Numbered from the stretch's first letter, positions 18,457 to 27,907 are shown. The stretch: DNA of 64,000 nt from JBGTGT01 sp051439375 (GCA_051439375.1 JBFRWB010000195.1:4791-68790), one strand, 5' to 3'. Program-made: numbers and translations. Notes: generated from the letters alone by a model not told the origin.

Positions 18457-20295
18457 CTATTCATTAGAATTGGGTTGAGTTAGTTCTCTTATTTTACGAT
18501 AATTGTAATAATAAACTAAGGTCTTTAATTGATCAATCAGTTGTTGATTTGTACGAGGAATTTGTTGGATAAATTCTTCTAGTTGTCGTTGGTTTCCTGC
18601 ACTAGCAGCTTGATAAACTGCTTGTTTCCATTCATTGGGCAATTTCTCTAAATCCGTAGCGGTTAATTGGGAGGACGTGTTTGTTTCCTCTGAAACAGGG
18701 GTTAACTCAGGGTCAAATGTTTCGTAAAGATATTTAACGTTTAAATGATGGGCAATTTTTTCTAATAATGTTTGTAAGTCAAAGGGACGACGTAAGATGT
18801 CATCACAATTTTGCAGCAACAATTCAAATTTATGGGCTTCAATTCCCCCAGAAGATACAGCAATAATTAAAGTAGAATGATATTGACTATAATCTTTCAT
18901 GTGATTAATCGTTTCATAGCCATCCATTGTTGGCATTCGTGTATCCATGAAGATTAAGTGAGGCTTCCAACTTGACCAAATTTCTAGGGCATTTTTGCCA
19001 TTGTCTGCTTCTTTGAGATGGAATCCTAAAGGGGTTAACAAACGCATCAAGAGTTGACGATTTTCCATCTTGTCATCCACGACTAAGATCCGATAGTCTG
19101 GTTGATCGGGGGCTAAACCAATCACTGTTTGATGGGGAAGAGATAGGGGAATTTCTTCAGCGTTCGGTAATTTAACCATGACATTTCCTTGGAATAAAGT
19201 GCCTTGATTTAATTCACTACTTACTTGAAGATAACCCCCCATTAGTTCAAGCAATTGTTGGGCTAAAAATAAACCTAACCCTCGGTTAAGTTGGTTCTCA
19301 AGGTTCGTACGGTATGCAATAAAAAACGGTTCAAAGAAATGATGAAGATCCCCTTCTTCCCAACCTTTACCTGTATCTTCGATTTCAAACAATAATGTAT
19401 AAATTGAATCATCATAGAAAATAGCAGAATCATCCTCTAAATCCCAATTTTGATTGCTTCCTGACAGTCGAATAGTGATAGTTCCTTGATCGGTAAAATT
19501 TAAACTATGATCGAGAAGGTTGAGCCAAATTTGACGCAATTTTTGTTCATCTGCTTTAATGTATTGGGGGACTTCGGAGGCAAGATAAGATTGTAGGTGG
19601 ATTCCTTTTTCCTGACTTTTTGGTTGCAGCGTCGCAATAATATCAGATAATAACTCCTTGGGCTGAAAACAGATTGAATTTAACGTAACGTCTTGGGTTT
19701 CAAGTTCTCTCATTTCCCTAATTTCATCCAACAGATTCGTTAGGGAAAAACTATTTTCTATAATAATGCTCAAATCTGCTTTTTGTTGAGCATATAAAGT
19801 AGAATCCTTTTGCAACAGTCGTAGATAACCTTGAATTAAATGAAGAGGTGTATGCAATTCATGGCTAATATAATCGATTAATTGATTTTGCTGAAATTTT
19901 GCGGCTTCTAAGCGTTGAATTTTTTGCTGAAATTCCTGTTCTAAATCAGCTTTAGCTTGTGTTAAATCTTGACAATACTTATCATGTAAATGGGTTAGTT
20001 GTCGTTGATATCGCTGCGATCGCCTGACAGAAGCGCATAACAATCCTCCTAAAACCAGCCCGATTCCTCCTACCGTTATCGTCATCCACGAGAGGGCAGC
20101 CGATTGATCATTTTGCTTGGAAGAGGCAGAATGAAAACTAACGAGGCGTCTCGATACAGAAGAAGAAGAGGAATCAAAAAAAGATGGATAAGATAGGTAA
20201 GCTAAATTGAATTTCGGGGTTGGACTGAGATTAATTAGGATTAATAACAGCCAACGGACAAAGAAATAAGACATCAAATGAAGCCATAAGTACAA
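18457..20295 (-). CDS. Membrane hybrid histidine kinase (HK-REC)
   Basis: This 612-residue sensor kinase has a hydrophobic N-terminus (about 8-25), a short external Ser-rich loop, a second membrane helix (about 70-92), a coiled coil, an H box with the histidine in ISHELHTPL, a HATPase domain (EDTGKGW, GLGLFLA), a receiver (RILVVDD, acceptor aspartate in FMDTRMP) and an Hpt-like or helical tail. Two key positions deviate: the N box reads NLLDHSLNFT instead of NLLxNAxKFT, and the usual receiver lysine before proline is arginine (RRPFD). It is upstream of, and probably cotranscribed with, the GGDEF regulator. A start at the eighth codon is also possible. Confidence 0.88.
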   Translation of the reverse strand: MYLWLHLMSYFFVRWLLLILINLSPTPKFNLAYLSYPSFFDSSSSSVSRRLVSFHSASSKQNDQSAALSWMTITVGGIGLVLGGLLCASVRRSQRYQRQLTHLHDKYCQDLTQAKADLEQEFQQKIQRLEAAKFQQNQLIDYISHELHTPLHLIQGYLRLLQKDSTLYAQQKADLSIIIENSFSLTNLLDEIREMRELETQDVTLNSICFQPKELLSDIIATLQPKSQEKGIHLQSYLASEVPQYIKADEQKLRQIWLNLLDHSLNFTDQGTITIRLSGSNQNWDLEDDSAIFYDDSIYTLLFEIEDTGKGWEEGDLHHFFEPFFIAYRTNLENQLNRGLGLFLAQQLLELMGGYLQVSSELNQGTLFQGNVMVKLPNAEEIPLSLPHQTVIGLAPDQPDYRILVVDDKMENRQLLMRLLTPLGFHLKEADNGKNALEIWSSWKPHLIFMDTRMPTMDGYETINHMKDYSQYHSTLIIAVSSGGIEAHKFELLLQNCDDILRRPFDLQTLLEKIAHHLNVKYLYETFDPELTPVSEETNTSSQLTATDLEKLPNEWKQAVYQAASAGNQRQLEEFIQQIPRTNQQLIDQLKTLVYYYNYRKIRELTQPNSNE

Positions 20296-20589
20296 TGGAC
20301 GAAGTAGAAAGATAATCTATTGTCTTAACTCAAAGATTTTGCCCCAAAGGACAAGATTTTCAACCTCATACTTTTAATTAATCTCTGTTAACTTTTAAAA
20401 TAGGATAAGGATCTTAGGATTACGCTATCTCATGCTCTTTGATTTTACGTCCGTGGATTTCGGGATTTTAGGACAGGCGTTATAATACCATTCCCCATCC
20501 CATTAAGAACTAAAATTCAGGAAAAAATATTTGTTTTCACTTAAAGCAGCTTTTCACAGTCCTTTTTGCCCTTGTTTCCCTCTTCTTTC
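20296..20589. other. Spacer upstream of the histidine kinase
   Basis: I see no gene here. It holds the presumed promoter of the kinase/GGDEF operon and the 3-prime side of the small Cys-rich gene. Confidence 0.3.
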
Positions 20590-20793
20590 TTAAAAATCAT
20601 CGGGAATTACCCATTTAGGCGGTTCGAGGAGCTTTTTGCGCCTTGCTTCTTCAGCCCTTTCTAGCATGGTGTCTAGGGAAGTCTCATTGATAAAACGGGA
20701 AGCTTTTTGAGCATATTCTTGATTGGGACAGTTTTCTCCCAATATGCAACCATTTATGCAGTCAATGGCACAGTTAACTGTCTGTTCACCCAT
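20590..20793 (-). CDS. Small cysteine-containing conserved-type protein
   Basis: This 67-residue protein begins MGEQTVNCAIDCINGC and has four cysteines within the first 22 residues (C8, C12, C16 and C22), spaced like a possible metal or iron-sulfur site. A polar helical region (LERAEEARRKK) and a tail ending PKWVIPDDF follow. The composition and compact length look like a real conserved cyanobacterial small protein, not a random frame. It is transcribed alone, divergent from the NACHT gene. I do not recognise a function. Confidence 0.65.
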   Translation of the reverse strand: MGEQTVNCAIDCINGCILGENCPNQEYAQKASRFINETSLDTMLERAEEARRKKLLEPPKWVIPDDF

Positions 20794-21027
20794 TGTTTTA
20801 AGAAGGATCAGGTCTTGTGTAATTTCTCGTTATCATTATATCGTAATGCTCAAAAAAAAGTTATAAATAATCCTAATCCAGAAAAATGACCTAAGAAAAA
20901 ATCGTCAAAAAATGGGCTTAATCGTTTCAATTGTTAACGTTTTTTTCACTGTGTCTTCACAAAGATTAGTAAAATAGAAAAAGGTTCATTGGGATAGTTT
21001 AGAATTTGATGGGATTAAGTAAAAATC

Positions 21028-24000
21028 ATGTCTGATACACAAGAAACACCGATCGCAGAAGGGATCACTGACCCCAAATTAGAACAATCTGCTACTCCAT
21101 CGCCTTTAACGGCTTCAAATGGGGCAGCTAGGGAGATTCAGTGGCGAGAAATCAGTCGGACAATTCTCAAACAGACTCAACCCATTAATCCTTTAACGAC
21201 TCAACCTGATGAATTCAACGCAAAAAGAGGTCATTGCTTTGTTAATCTCTTGCTATCTGATGAAAATGACCTTCAAACCCCAGAAGCTTTTTTTGACGCT
21301 TATTTTTTCCCTCGCCCTTATTCCCCCTACCGTATTGCTTTCATTGGCACAGCAGGAACGGGTAAAACCTTGATTTTGCAACGATTAGCCCAATGGTTAT
21401 CCGATCAAGACTATGGTATTCCTATCTGGATTAGTGCTAGAGAGTTAGGGACTTTATCCCTATCGGACTACCTCTATCAAAAATGGTTGCCTAAAGTGGT
21501 TAAATTGAGCAAAGAATCGCCAGAAGACCTAGAAAAAAGCTTGCGAGAGCTAATTCCTACAGGTCAGTTGTGGTTACTGCTAGATGGGATGGATTTTATT
21601 AAATTATCTGATCAAACCACCCCCTTTTCTACTTTGGGACGGGTGATGCAAGATTTACAATATTGGGGACAAACGGTTAATATTGCCCTCAATTGTCGTA
21701 ACCAGACATGGCAAGGGATTGCAGCAGGGGAATTATACGATCGCCGTGGGAAGTTTGACTGCTATTCCACCAGAGAACTTACTTATACTAGAGAAGTTCA
21801 ACAATTTATTGAAGAATGGTTTCAAAATACTTCTTTTTCTAGCCAAAAACAAGAATTAAGTCACAGTTTAATCAGAAATTTAGCAACCGTCAATGTTGAA
21901 GCGATTCAACAAGCCATTACTAATCCTCTTCGTTTATCCCTCCTTTGTCGTTGGTGGCCTCAACAGTCTTCCACGTTTCCCAACTCTCTGACAGAACTCT
22001 ATGGCATTTTAGTGCAAGAATATTATCAATGGAAAGCTGAGACAACGGCACTTTCGCGAAAAAGTCAGGAAGAATTAAACCAGTGGTTGGGTGAAATTGC
22101 CCTTAAACAGTTAGAAACTGAAAAATTACTGATTATTCCCGAAAACGAGTCGTCTGAGTTAGCACTCACCTTGGCTTTGCAACTAGAATGGTTAGTCCCG
22201 CTTCCTGAAGAGCATACCTATATATTTAATGATGAAACATTTGTTGCCTATTTTGCTGCCCAAATGATAGGGCAAGGGGATGATTTTTTAGAGAAATATC
22301 AAGAAAATATTGCTTATAGCGCAAATATAACCTTTTTAAGTCCTAATTGGTCAACGGTTCTCAACTTTTGGCTGGGGCGTGGTGATATTCCCACCGAAGC
22401 CAAAGACACCTTAATTCAGAAGTTAAGCAGCTTTAGTGACGGCTGTGATCCCTCTAATTTTTATGGTAAGCTTGCCTATTGTTTAGCGGGTGCGAGTCTG
22501 GCAAACTTTCCCCATACTCACCAAGGACAAGCAATTATTGATCAACTGATTCGTTGGGCATTTTCTCCTACCCCCGATCAAAAATTCCTCGTTAAACCCG
22601 CTTTAGAAAGCCTTGGACAAACCCATAGAGAATTAGCGATTAAACGGCTAATTGAGAGCTTTTTACGGCAACAGCCGCCCAATATGACCGATGAGGCGTG
22701 GCGGTGGTTAGCCAAAAAAGGGGTAGATCATCCAGTTGCGATCACGATTCTCAGCCAAATGATTGAAGAAAAGAGTTCTTTTGCCCTGTGTGTTGCTGCG
22801 GCTGAATGTTTGGGCAAAATTTCTTCAGGACATCCCCTTGCTCTCTCTGTTTTTATTAATCTTCTTAAAGCAACAGAAGATAAACTTCGTTGGATTGCCT
22901 TAAAAGGGTTGGCTAAAATCGGCAACCAACAACCATTAGCGATTACCGCTTTAGTGAAATATTTGACCCTTTTACGGGATTCCTCGCAACAAAGACGGGT
23001 TTTTCAATGTTTAGAGAAGATTGGACAGAGAAATGACCTTGCGATCGCTTCTATGGTTCAATTATTACGCTGTTCTTCCGATACCCACTTTCAACGCATG
23101 GCTGCCGAATGTTTGGAAAAAATCGATTCGGGTAATACAATCGCCATTACCATTTTAGTAGAACTGCTAGAGGAGAAACAAACTGAAGAAATCCGACGGA
23201 TGGCAGTGTATAGCCTAGGAGAAGTTGAATCGGGTAATGAAGTGGCAATTCATGGTTTAGTTCAACTCCTGAGTCAAAGCCATGATGTGCTTACCCGATG
23301 GGTAGCCGTTAGTAGTTTAGGTAAAATTGGTAAAGATTCTCCTGAAGCTATCAATAGTTTGGTAAAACTGATTAATTCTTCAGATAGCCTCTTACTTCGT
23401 AAAGAAGCCGTCGAAAGCTTAGGAAAGCTAGATGCAACTCACCCGACAGCCATTGCTACCTTAGCCAAATGGATACAGGTAGGAAACGAAGAATCTTTGC
23501 GACGGGAAGCGGCTGAAAGCTTAGGTAAATTAGATCCGGGTAATCCTGAAGCGATCACTGCTTTAGTTCATCTGTTGCAAACCGCCGATGATCCCTTTAC
23601 CCGTCGTCAAGCTGCTGCGAGTTTAGGTCGTATTGACTCAGGTAATTTAGAAGCCATTAATACCCTTGTGCAACTGATTAAAACCAGTCAAGATACGGAT
23701 ATTCAAAGTTTAGCCGCAGATAGTTTAGGGGAATTAGGGGCGAATAATCCGGCAGTCATTGCTACTTTAATCCGTTTATTAACTGCTACTAAGGATCAAG
23801 ACACCTTACGGCGAACAGCAAGCAGTTTAGCCAAGGTAGGGAAAGGAAATCGAGAAGTGATTGCAACCATGATGGAGTTATTAACGAATGGTTTACAGGG
23901 AGATTCAACAGAAGCGACTCGCTTAGAATTGGCAGAAAGTTTGACAAAAATACTATATCCCAATCAGATCCGCCAAATCATTCCTTTTTTAAAAGCATTT

Positions 24001-24600
24001 CTCAGTGAGCCTCACCATCAAAGCGATCTTCCTTGTCAGGAGTTATTATGGCATTGCGTCCAACAATTAACCTACACTGAATTTTATCAAGTTTGGCATC
24101 AAGATAACTTAGCTTCGGTTTCAAATGCTCAGGTATCAGAAAGCGTTGGTGGGATAAATGGGGATTCAACGGAAGTATGGGTAAATAAGTTAAACACTGA
24201 CCTCCAAAATAATCCAAATTTAAGTCAAAAAGTCCATTTAATTTGTATTGATAGTGGTGACTTTTTAGATTTAGAGAATCCCACCGTAGATGTTTATGAG
24301 CAAATGTTAGCCCAAGGCTGTCCTGATTTTTCCCACGGAATTCCTGAAACCTTATCGATGTTGCGCTTATATTGGCAGTTACTTCGGCGTGATTATCCTG
24401 AAAAAACGTTTATTTTTATCTTCTACGGCACTTTAATCAATGATCCGACCTTAAAACCCTTTTGGCAATTACTCAGCAAATTTCACAGTCAAATCGCTAT
24501 CGTAGGAGAATCTAAGATCAATACCTTAACCCATTTTTCCCTAGATAATCCTCAATTAATGACAGAAATCCTAACGTGGATCGAAAATAGCTTAAACTAA
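21028..24600 (+). CDS. NACHT-type NTPase with HEAT repeats
   Basis: This 1190-residue protein has a STAND/NACHT NTPase near the N-terminus, with Walker A GTAGTGKT (about residues 107-114) and a Walker B-like LWLLLDGMD (about 181-189), then a helical region. About a dozen HEAT/PBS-lyase-type repeats of ~34 residues follow (about 500-960, recurring core NPEAITALVHLL and AAxSLGxI). The C-terminus (about 1045-1190) appears to be a separate alpha/beta domain that starts HLICIDSGDF. NACHT proteins are signalling switches, and several bacterial ones give phage defence. Here no obvious nuclease or other effector is fused, so a defence role is only a possibility. The gene stands alone, 32 bases before the oxidase gene. 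Confidence 0.85.
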   Translation: MSDTQETPIAEGITDPKLEQSATPSPLTASNGAAREIQWREISRTILKQTQPINPLTTQPDEFNAKRGHCFVNLLLSDENDLQTPEAFFDAYFFPRPYSPYRIAFIGTAGTGKTLILQRLAQWLSDQDYGIPIWISARELGTLSLSDYLYQKWLPKVVKLSKESPEDLEKSLRELIPTGQLWLLLDGMDFIKLSDQTTPFSTLGRVMQDLQYWGQTVNIALNCRNQTWQGIAAGELYDRRGKFDCYSTRELTYTREVQQFIEEWFQNTSFSSQKQELSHSLIRNLATVNVEAIQQAITNPLRLSLLCRWWPQQSSTFPNSLTELYGILVQEYYQWKAETTALSRKSQEELNQWLGEIALKQLETEKLLIIPENESSELALTLALQLEWLVPLPEEHTYIFNDETFVAYFAAQMIGQGDDFLEKYQENIAYSANITFLSPNWSTVLNFWLGRGDIPTEAKDTLIQKLSSFSDGCDPSNFYGKLAYCLAGASLANFPHTHQGQAIIDQLIRWAFSPTPDQKFLVKPALESLGQTHRELAIKRLIESFLRQQPPNMTDEAWRWLAKKGVDHPVAITILSQMIEEKSSFALCVAAAECLGKISSGHPLALSVFINLLKATEDKLRWIALKGLAKIGNQQPLAITALVKYLTLLRDSSQQRRVFQCLEKIGQRNDLAIASMVQLLRCSSDTHFQRMAAECLEKIDSGNTIAITILVELLEEKQTEEIRRMAVYSLGEVESGNEVAIHGLVQLLSQSHDVLTRWVAVSSLGKIGKDSPEAINSLVKLINSSDSLLLRKEAVESLGKLDATHPTAIATLAKWIQVGNEESLRREAAESLGKLDPGNPEAITALVHLLQTADDPFTRRQAAASLGRIDSGNLEAINTLVQLIKTSQDTDIQSLAADSLGELGANNPAVIATLIRLLTATKDQDTLRRTASSLAKVGKGNREVIATMMELLTNGLQGDSTEATRLELAESLTKILYPNQIRQIIPFLKAFLSEPHHQSDLPCQELLWHCVQQLTYTEFYQVWHQDNLASVSNAQVSESVGGINGDSTEVWVNKLNTDLQNNPNLSQKVHLICIDSGDFLDLENPTVDVYEQMLAQGCPDFSHGIPETLSMLRLYWQLLRRDYPEKTFIFIFYGTLINDPTLKPFWQLLSKFHSQIAIVGESKINTLTHFSLDNPQLMTEILTWIENSLN

Positions 24601-24632
24601 AGGAAGAAAAGCAAATTTTCCCGAAACAATAG

Positions 24633-26204
24633 ATGAATAGACGCACCTTACTAAGATTAGTGAGCAGAGCAGGAGGAACGGCTGCCATGCTCACAACAAT
24701 GAAAGCAATAGGACTACTAAACAGTGAGGCGACAAAGGCAGAGTATCCTAATTTACCCGTTGGTTCAGGAAATGGGATAAAAATTGCCATTCTTGGGGCA
24801 GGAATTGCTGGAATGACTGCGGCGTATGAGTTATCAAAGGCGGGCTACCAATGTACCTTGCTTGAAGCAAGGGAACGAGCCGGAGGAAGATGTTGGACAA
24901 TTCGTAGAGGAGACACCATTCGCGAGCTAGATAGTCAACAAACCTGTCAATTTGACTCAGATGATTACTTATATATGAATGTGGGGGCGGCTCGTATTCC
25001 GCACCATCATCGAGCTTTATTAGGTTACTGCAAGGAATTTGGCGTTCCTTTGCAGGTCATCGTTAATGACAATCGAGCTTGTTTTTTTCACGATGAAAAT
25101 AGCTTTAATGGTCAACCCGTGCTAAATCGTCGTCTGATGAATGATCGACGGGGATATATGGCAGAATTATTGGCTAAATCAGTGAGCCAAAATGCCTTAG
25201 ATCAACCCCTTCAACCCGAAGAGCAAGAACGACTTTTAGCAATGATTAGACGGTTTGGGGACTTAAACCCAGATTTACAATATAAAGGATCGAGTCGTAG
25301 CGGTTATGCTCAAGTCCCCGACGTGGAGTCTGAGGGAGAAATTATCGAACCTTTACCCTTTTCAGAGGTATTAAAATCAGATTTCTGGCGATATAAGATG
25401 GATTTTAGCGAAACCCACAAACAAGCCCCCACTTTACTCGAACCGATTGGGGGAATGGATCAAATTGCGAAAGCCTTTGAGAAAAAAGTCGGTCATCTGA
25501 TTCGATATAATGCAGAAGTGACCCAACTGCGGAAAACAGAGAAAGGGGTTCAGATTCTTTACAAAGATAAAAAAAGAGAAATTAAAGAGAAATTAGAAGC
25601 TGATTTTGCCATTTGTACCCTTCCTTTACCCGTTCTTGCCTCTCTGGATACGGATTTTTCCCCCTCCCACCAAGCAGCGATCGCCGTTGGGGCTAAGTCT
25701 TATATCAGAGCCATTAAACATGGTTTCCAAGCCAAACGCCGCTTTTGGGAAGAAGATGCGGCAATTTATGGAGGAATTTCGTGGACAAGTCAGGATATTA
25801 CCCAAATTTGGTATCCTTCCCATGGATTTCACCAACCCACTGGGATCATTGTTGGGGCTTATATTTGGAGTAATTCTATTAGCGATCGCATTGAAGTGTT
25901 ACCTATTGCCCAACGCTTACAAAGAGCGATTACAGAAGGAACAGCGATTCATCCCACCTACACAGAAGATATTCAACCAGAGACAGGGATGAGCATTGCA
26001 TGGGGAAAAATCCCCTATAGTTTGGGAGGATGGTTAAGTTGGGATGAAAAAGAGCGTCAAACCGCTTATCCAGTATTGAATCAACCCGATGGTCGAATTT
26101 ATTTAGCAGGAGAACATCTAAGTTATCTAACTGGATGGCAAGAAGGGGCGATTCTTTCGGCTCATAAAGTGGTCAAAGCGATCAATTCAGCCCCATTAAT
26201 TTAA
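24633..26204 (+). CDS. Tat-exported FAD amine/amino-acid oxidase
   Basis: The 523-residue protein is a flavin amine oxidase. The N-terminus MNRRTLLRLVSRAGG resembles a twin-arginine signal, so the folded flavoprotein is probably exported. The FAD-binding Rossmann motif is GAGIAGM (about residues 54-60), followed by LLEARERAGGRCW, the usual second FAD contact, and a C-terminal FAD motif around YLAGEHLSYLTGWQEGA. Relatives include the L-arginine oxidase/dehydrogenase-type enzymes of cyanobacteria (Slr0782/AoxA), so a basic L-amino acid is a plausible substrate, but I cannot read specificity. It is followed by an amino-acid binding lipoprotein gene, which supports a role in using external amino acids. 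Confidence 0.85.
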   Translation: MNRRTLLRLVSRAGGTAAMLTTMKAIGLLNSEATKAEYPNLPVGSGNGIKIAILGAGIAGMTAAYELSKAGYQCTLLEARERAGGRCWTIRRGDTIRELDSQQTCQFDSDDYLYMNVGAARIPHHHRALLGYCKEFGVPLQVIVNDNRACFFHDENSFNGQPVLNRRLMNDRRGYMAELLAKSVSQNALDQPLQPEEQERLLAMIRRFGDLNPDLQYKGSSRSGYAQVPDVESEGEIIEPLPFSEVLKSDFWRYKMDFSETHKQAPTLLEPIGGMDQIAKAFEKKVGHLIRYNAEVTQLRKTEKGVQILYKDKKREIKEKLEADFAICTLPLPVLASLDTDFSPSHQAAIAVGAKSYIRAIKHGFQAKRRFWEEDAAIYGGISWTSQDITQIWYPSHGFHQPTGIIVGAYIWSNSISDRIEVLPIAQRLQRAITEGTAIHPTYTEDIQPETGMSIAWGKIPYSLGGWLSWDEKERQTAYPVLNQPDGRIYLAGEHLSYLTGWQEGAILSAHKVVKAINSAPLI

Positions 26205-26263
26205 CAATTTCGTTAAAATTGGAAGCTAAACTTTTCGTGATGTGTCGGGAGTGACTATCAATT

Positions 26264-27601
26264 ATGAGTGATCGTTTGAACTTCTTAGGGATGAAACCTT
26301 CCTTGGCTGTTACTTTAGCCACAACCTTTGCCCTGAGTACCTTTTTAGCAGGATGTAATCCAGAAACCCCCACCCCAACCGCTTCCCCTTCTCCTGATAG
26401 CAGTCCTGTCAGTAGCGTAGGAGAAGGCTTAAAATTAGGCACATTACTACCTCTGACTGGAGATTTAGCTCCCATTGGTCAAAATATGCCCCAAGCCGTT
26501 CAATTAGCCGTAGATGAAATCAATGCCTGTGGTGGTGTCAATGACGGTGAAGTAACTATCGTGAGTGAAGACAGTCAAACCGATCCGGCGGCGGGTATTG
26601 CTGCTATGACTAAACTAGCAGAAGTGGATAAAGTGGCCGGTGTAGTTGGTTCATTCGCAAGTAGTGTTTCTAGTGCAGCCGTGGATGTGGCTGTGCGTAA
26701 TAACGTAATGATGATTTCTCCCGGTAGTACCAGTCCTGTCTTTACGGAACGGGCAGCAAATGGTGATTTTAACGGGTATTGGGCAAGAACTGCTCCCCCC
26801 GATACTTATCAAGCCCTTGCCTTAGCTGCCCTCGCAGGAAAGCAAGGATTTAATAATGTTTCTACCGTGGTTATTAATAATGATTATGGGGTAGGCTTTG
26901 AACAACAATTTGTTAATGCTTTTACGGGACTAGGGGGAACAATAACCAATCAAGAAAGCCCTGTGCGTTATGATCCTAAAGCAGCCACCCTAGATACAGA
27001 AGCAGCAGCAGCCTTTGCTGATAGTCCAGATGCTGTGGCTGCGGTTCTTTATTCAGAAACGGGCAGTATTTTACTGCAATCTGCTTATAAACAGGGCTTA
27101 AGTGAAGGGGTAACTGTTCTTCTTACAGATGGGGTTTATGCCGAAGATTTTATTAAGCAGGTAGGCACGACAGCCGATGGTAAGTTTATTTTAGCGGGTG
27201 CATTAGGCACAGTACCGGGGGCAAATGGTCAATCTTTAGAAGCCTTTTCTGCTAAGTGGAAGGAAGCAACGGGTAAGGAAGTAACCGCTTTTGTTCCCCA
27301 CAGTTGGGATGCTGCCATTTTACTTATGTTAGCGGCTCAAGCTGCCGGAGAAAACACAGGAACGGGCATTCAGAGCAAACTACTAGACGTGGCTAATGCG
27401 CCTGGCCAAGAAGTGAGTGATCCTTGTGAGGCAATGGAGTTACTTCGTAATGGAGAGGAAATTAATTATCAAGGGGCCAGTGGAAATGTGGATATTGATG
27501 ACAAAGGGGATGTTGTCGGTGGTTATGATGTTTGGACGGTTAATGATGATGGTACATTAGCGGTTATTGATAATGTGAATCCTGCCATTAAGGAAGAATA
27601 A
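26264..27601 (+). CDS. natB: ABC transporter amino-acid binding lipoprotein, NatB-like
   Basis: This 445-residue protein is a periplasmic binding component of the branched-chain/neutral amino-acid (LivJ-type, peripla_BP_6) family. The signal peptide ends in a lipobox (FLAGC), followed by a Thr/Pro/Ser linker and the typical fold opening KLGTLLPLTGDLAPIG. The length and lipoprotein character fit NatB of the cyanobacterial N-II amino-acid system. No permease or ATPase gene is adjacent, so it must work with subunits encoded elsewhere, as natB often does. It follows the amino-acid oxidase on the same strand by 59 bases. The family is certain; the NatB assignment is probable. Confidence 0.8.
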   Translation: MSDRLNFLGMKPSLAVTLATTFALSTFLAGCNPETPTPTASPSPDSSPVSSVGEGLKLGTLLPLTGDLAPIGQNMPQAVQLAVDEINACGGVNDGEVTIVSEDSQTDPAAGIAAMTKLAEVDKVAGVVGSFASSVSSAAVDVAVRNNVMMISPGSTSPVFTERAANGDFNGYWARTAPPDTYQALALAALAGKQGFNNVSTVVINNDYGVGFEQQFVNAFTGLGGTITNQESPVRYDPKAATLDTEAAAAFADSPDAVAAVLYSETGSILLQSAYKQGLSEGVTVLLTDGVYAEDFIKQVGTTADGKFILAGALGTVPGANGQSLEAFSAKWKEATGKEVTAFVPHSWDAAILLMLAAQAAGENTGTGIQSKLLDVANAPGQEVSDPCEAMELLRNGEEINYQGASGNVDIDDKGDVVGGYDVWTVNDDGTLAVIDNVNPAIKEE

Positions 27602-27618
27602 AACTAGGCTTGTGGGAT

Positions 27619-27646
27619 GTAGGGGTGATTCATGAGTTGCCCCTGC
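27619..27646. repeat. 28-bp palindrome (gtaggggtga... type)
   Basis: The arms GTAGGGGTGATTCATGA and the complement of TCATGAGTTGCCCCTGC form a near-perfect inverted repeat just downstream of the binding-protein gene. It may terminate transcription or be a REP/MITE-like relic. Confidence 0.55.
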
Positions 27647-27658
27647 ACAAGTCGAAAG

Positions 27659-27740
27659 GAAAAATGAAGAATGAAAAATGAAGAATGAAGAATGAAAAAT
27701 GAAGAATGAAAAATGAAAAATGAAGAATGAAAAATGAAAA
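27659..27740. repeat. Heptamer array aatgaaa/aatgaag
   Basis: About eleven 7-bp units alternating between AATGAAA and AATGAAG fill this stretch. A shorter run of the same units precedes the second copy of the 70-bp element at 42.37 kb, so array and element appear to travel together. Confidence 0.85.
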
Positions 27741-27810
27741 AGTAAAACCCTGATCATGACTAAGGTTTAGCTGTTACAAATGTCAAACAGCGATCAGGCG
27801 TAGGGCTATA
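27741..27810. repeat. 70-bp dispersed element, copy 1
   Basis: This 70-bp segment matches 42394-42463 at 64 of 70 positions by my alignment, in the same orientation. The outer arms CCTGATC / GATCAGG and inner arms GCTGTT / AACAGC suggest a folded hairpin. Both copies end in TAGGGCTATA and are preceded by aatgaag heptamers. Confidence 0.8.
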
Positions 27811-27840
27811 CATTCACAAATAATAAGTATTAAGTAATAA

Positions 27841-27907
27841 GTAGGGGCGGGTTTTTAACTAAAGTTTATGGTGTAATTAGAAATTTACTAGATAAATCCG
27901 CCCGTAC
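27841..27907. repeat. MITE-like element with gtaggggcgggttt terminal inverted repeats
   Basis: A 67-bp element has ends of about 16 bases (GTAGGGGCGGGTTT and, reversed, GTACGGGCGGATTT) around an AT-rich centre. This structure is typical of small non-autonomous elements in cyanobacterial genomes. No transposase is nearby. Confidence 0.65.
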
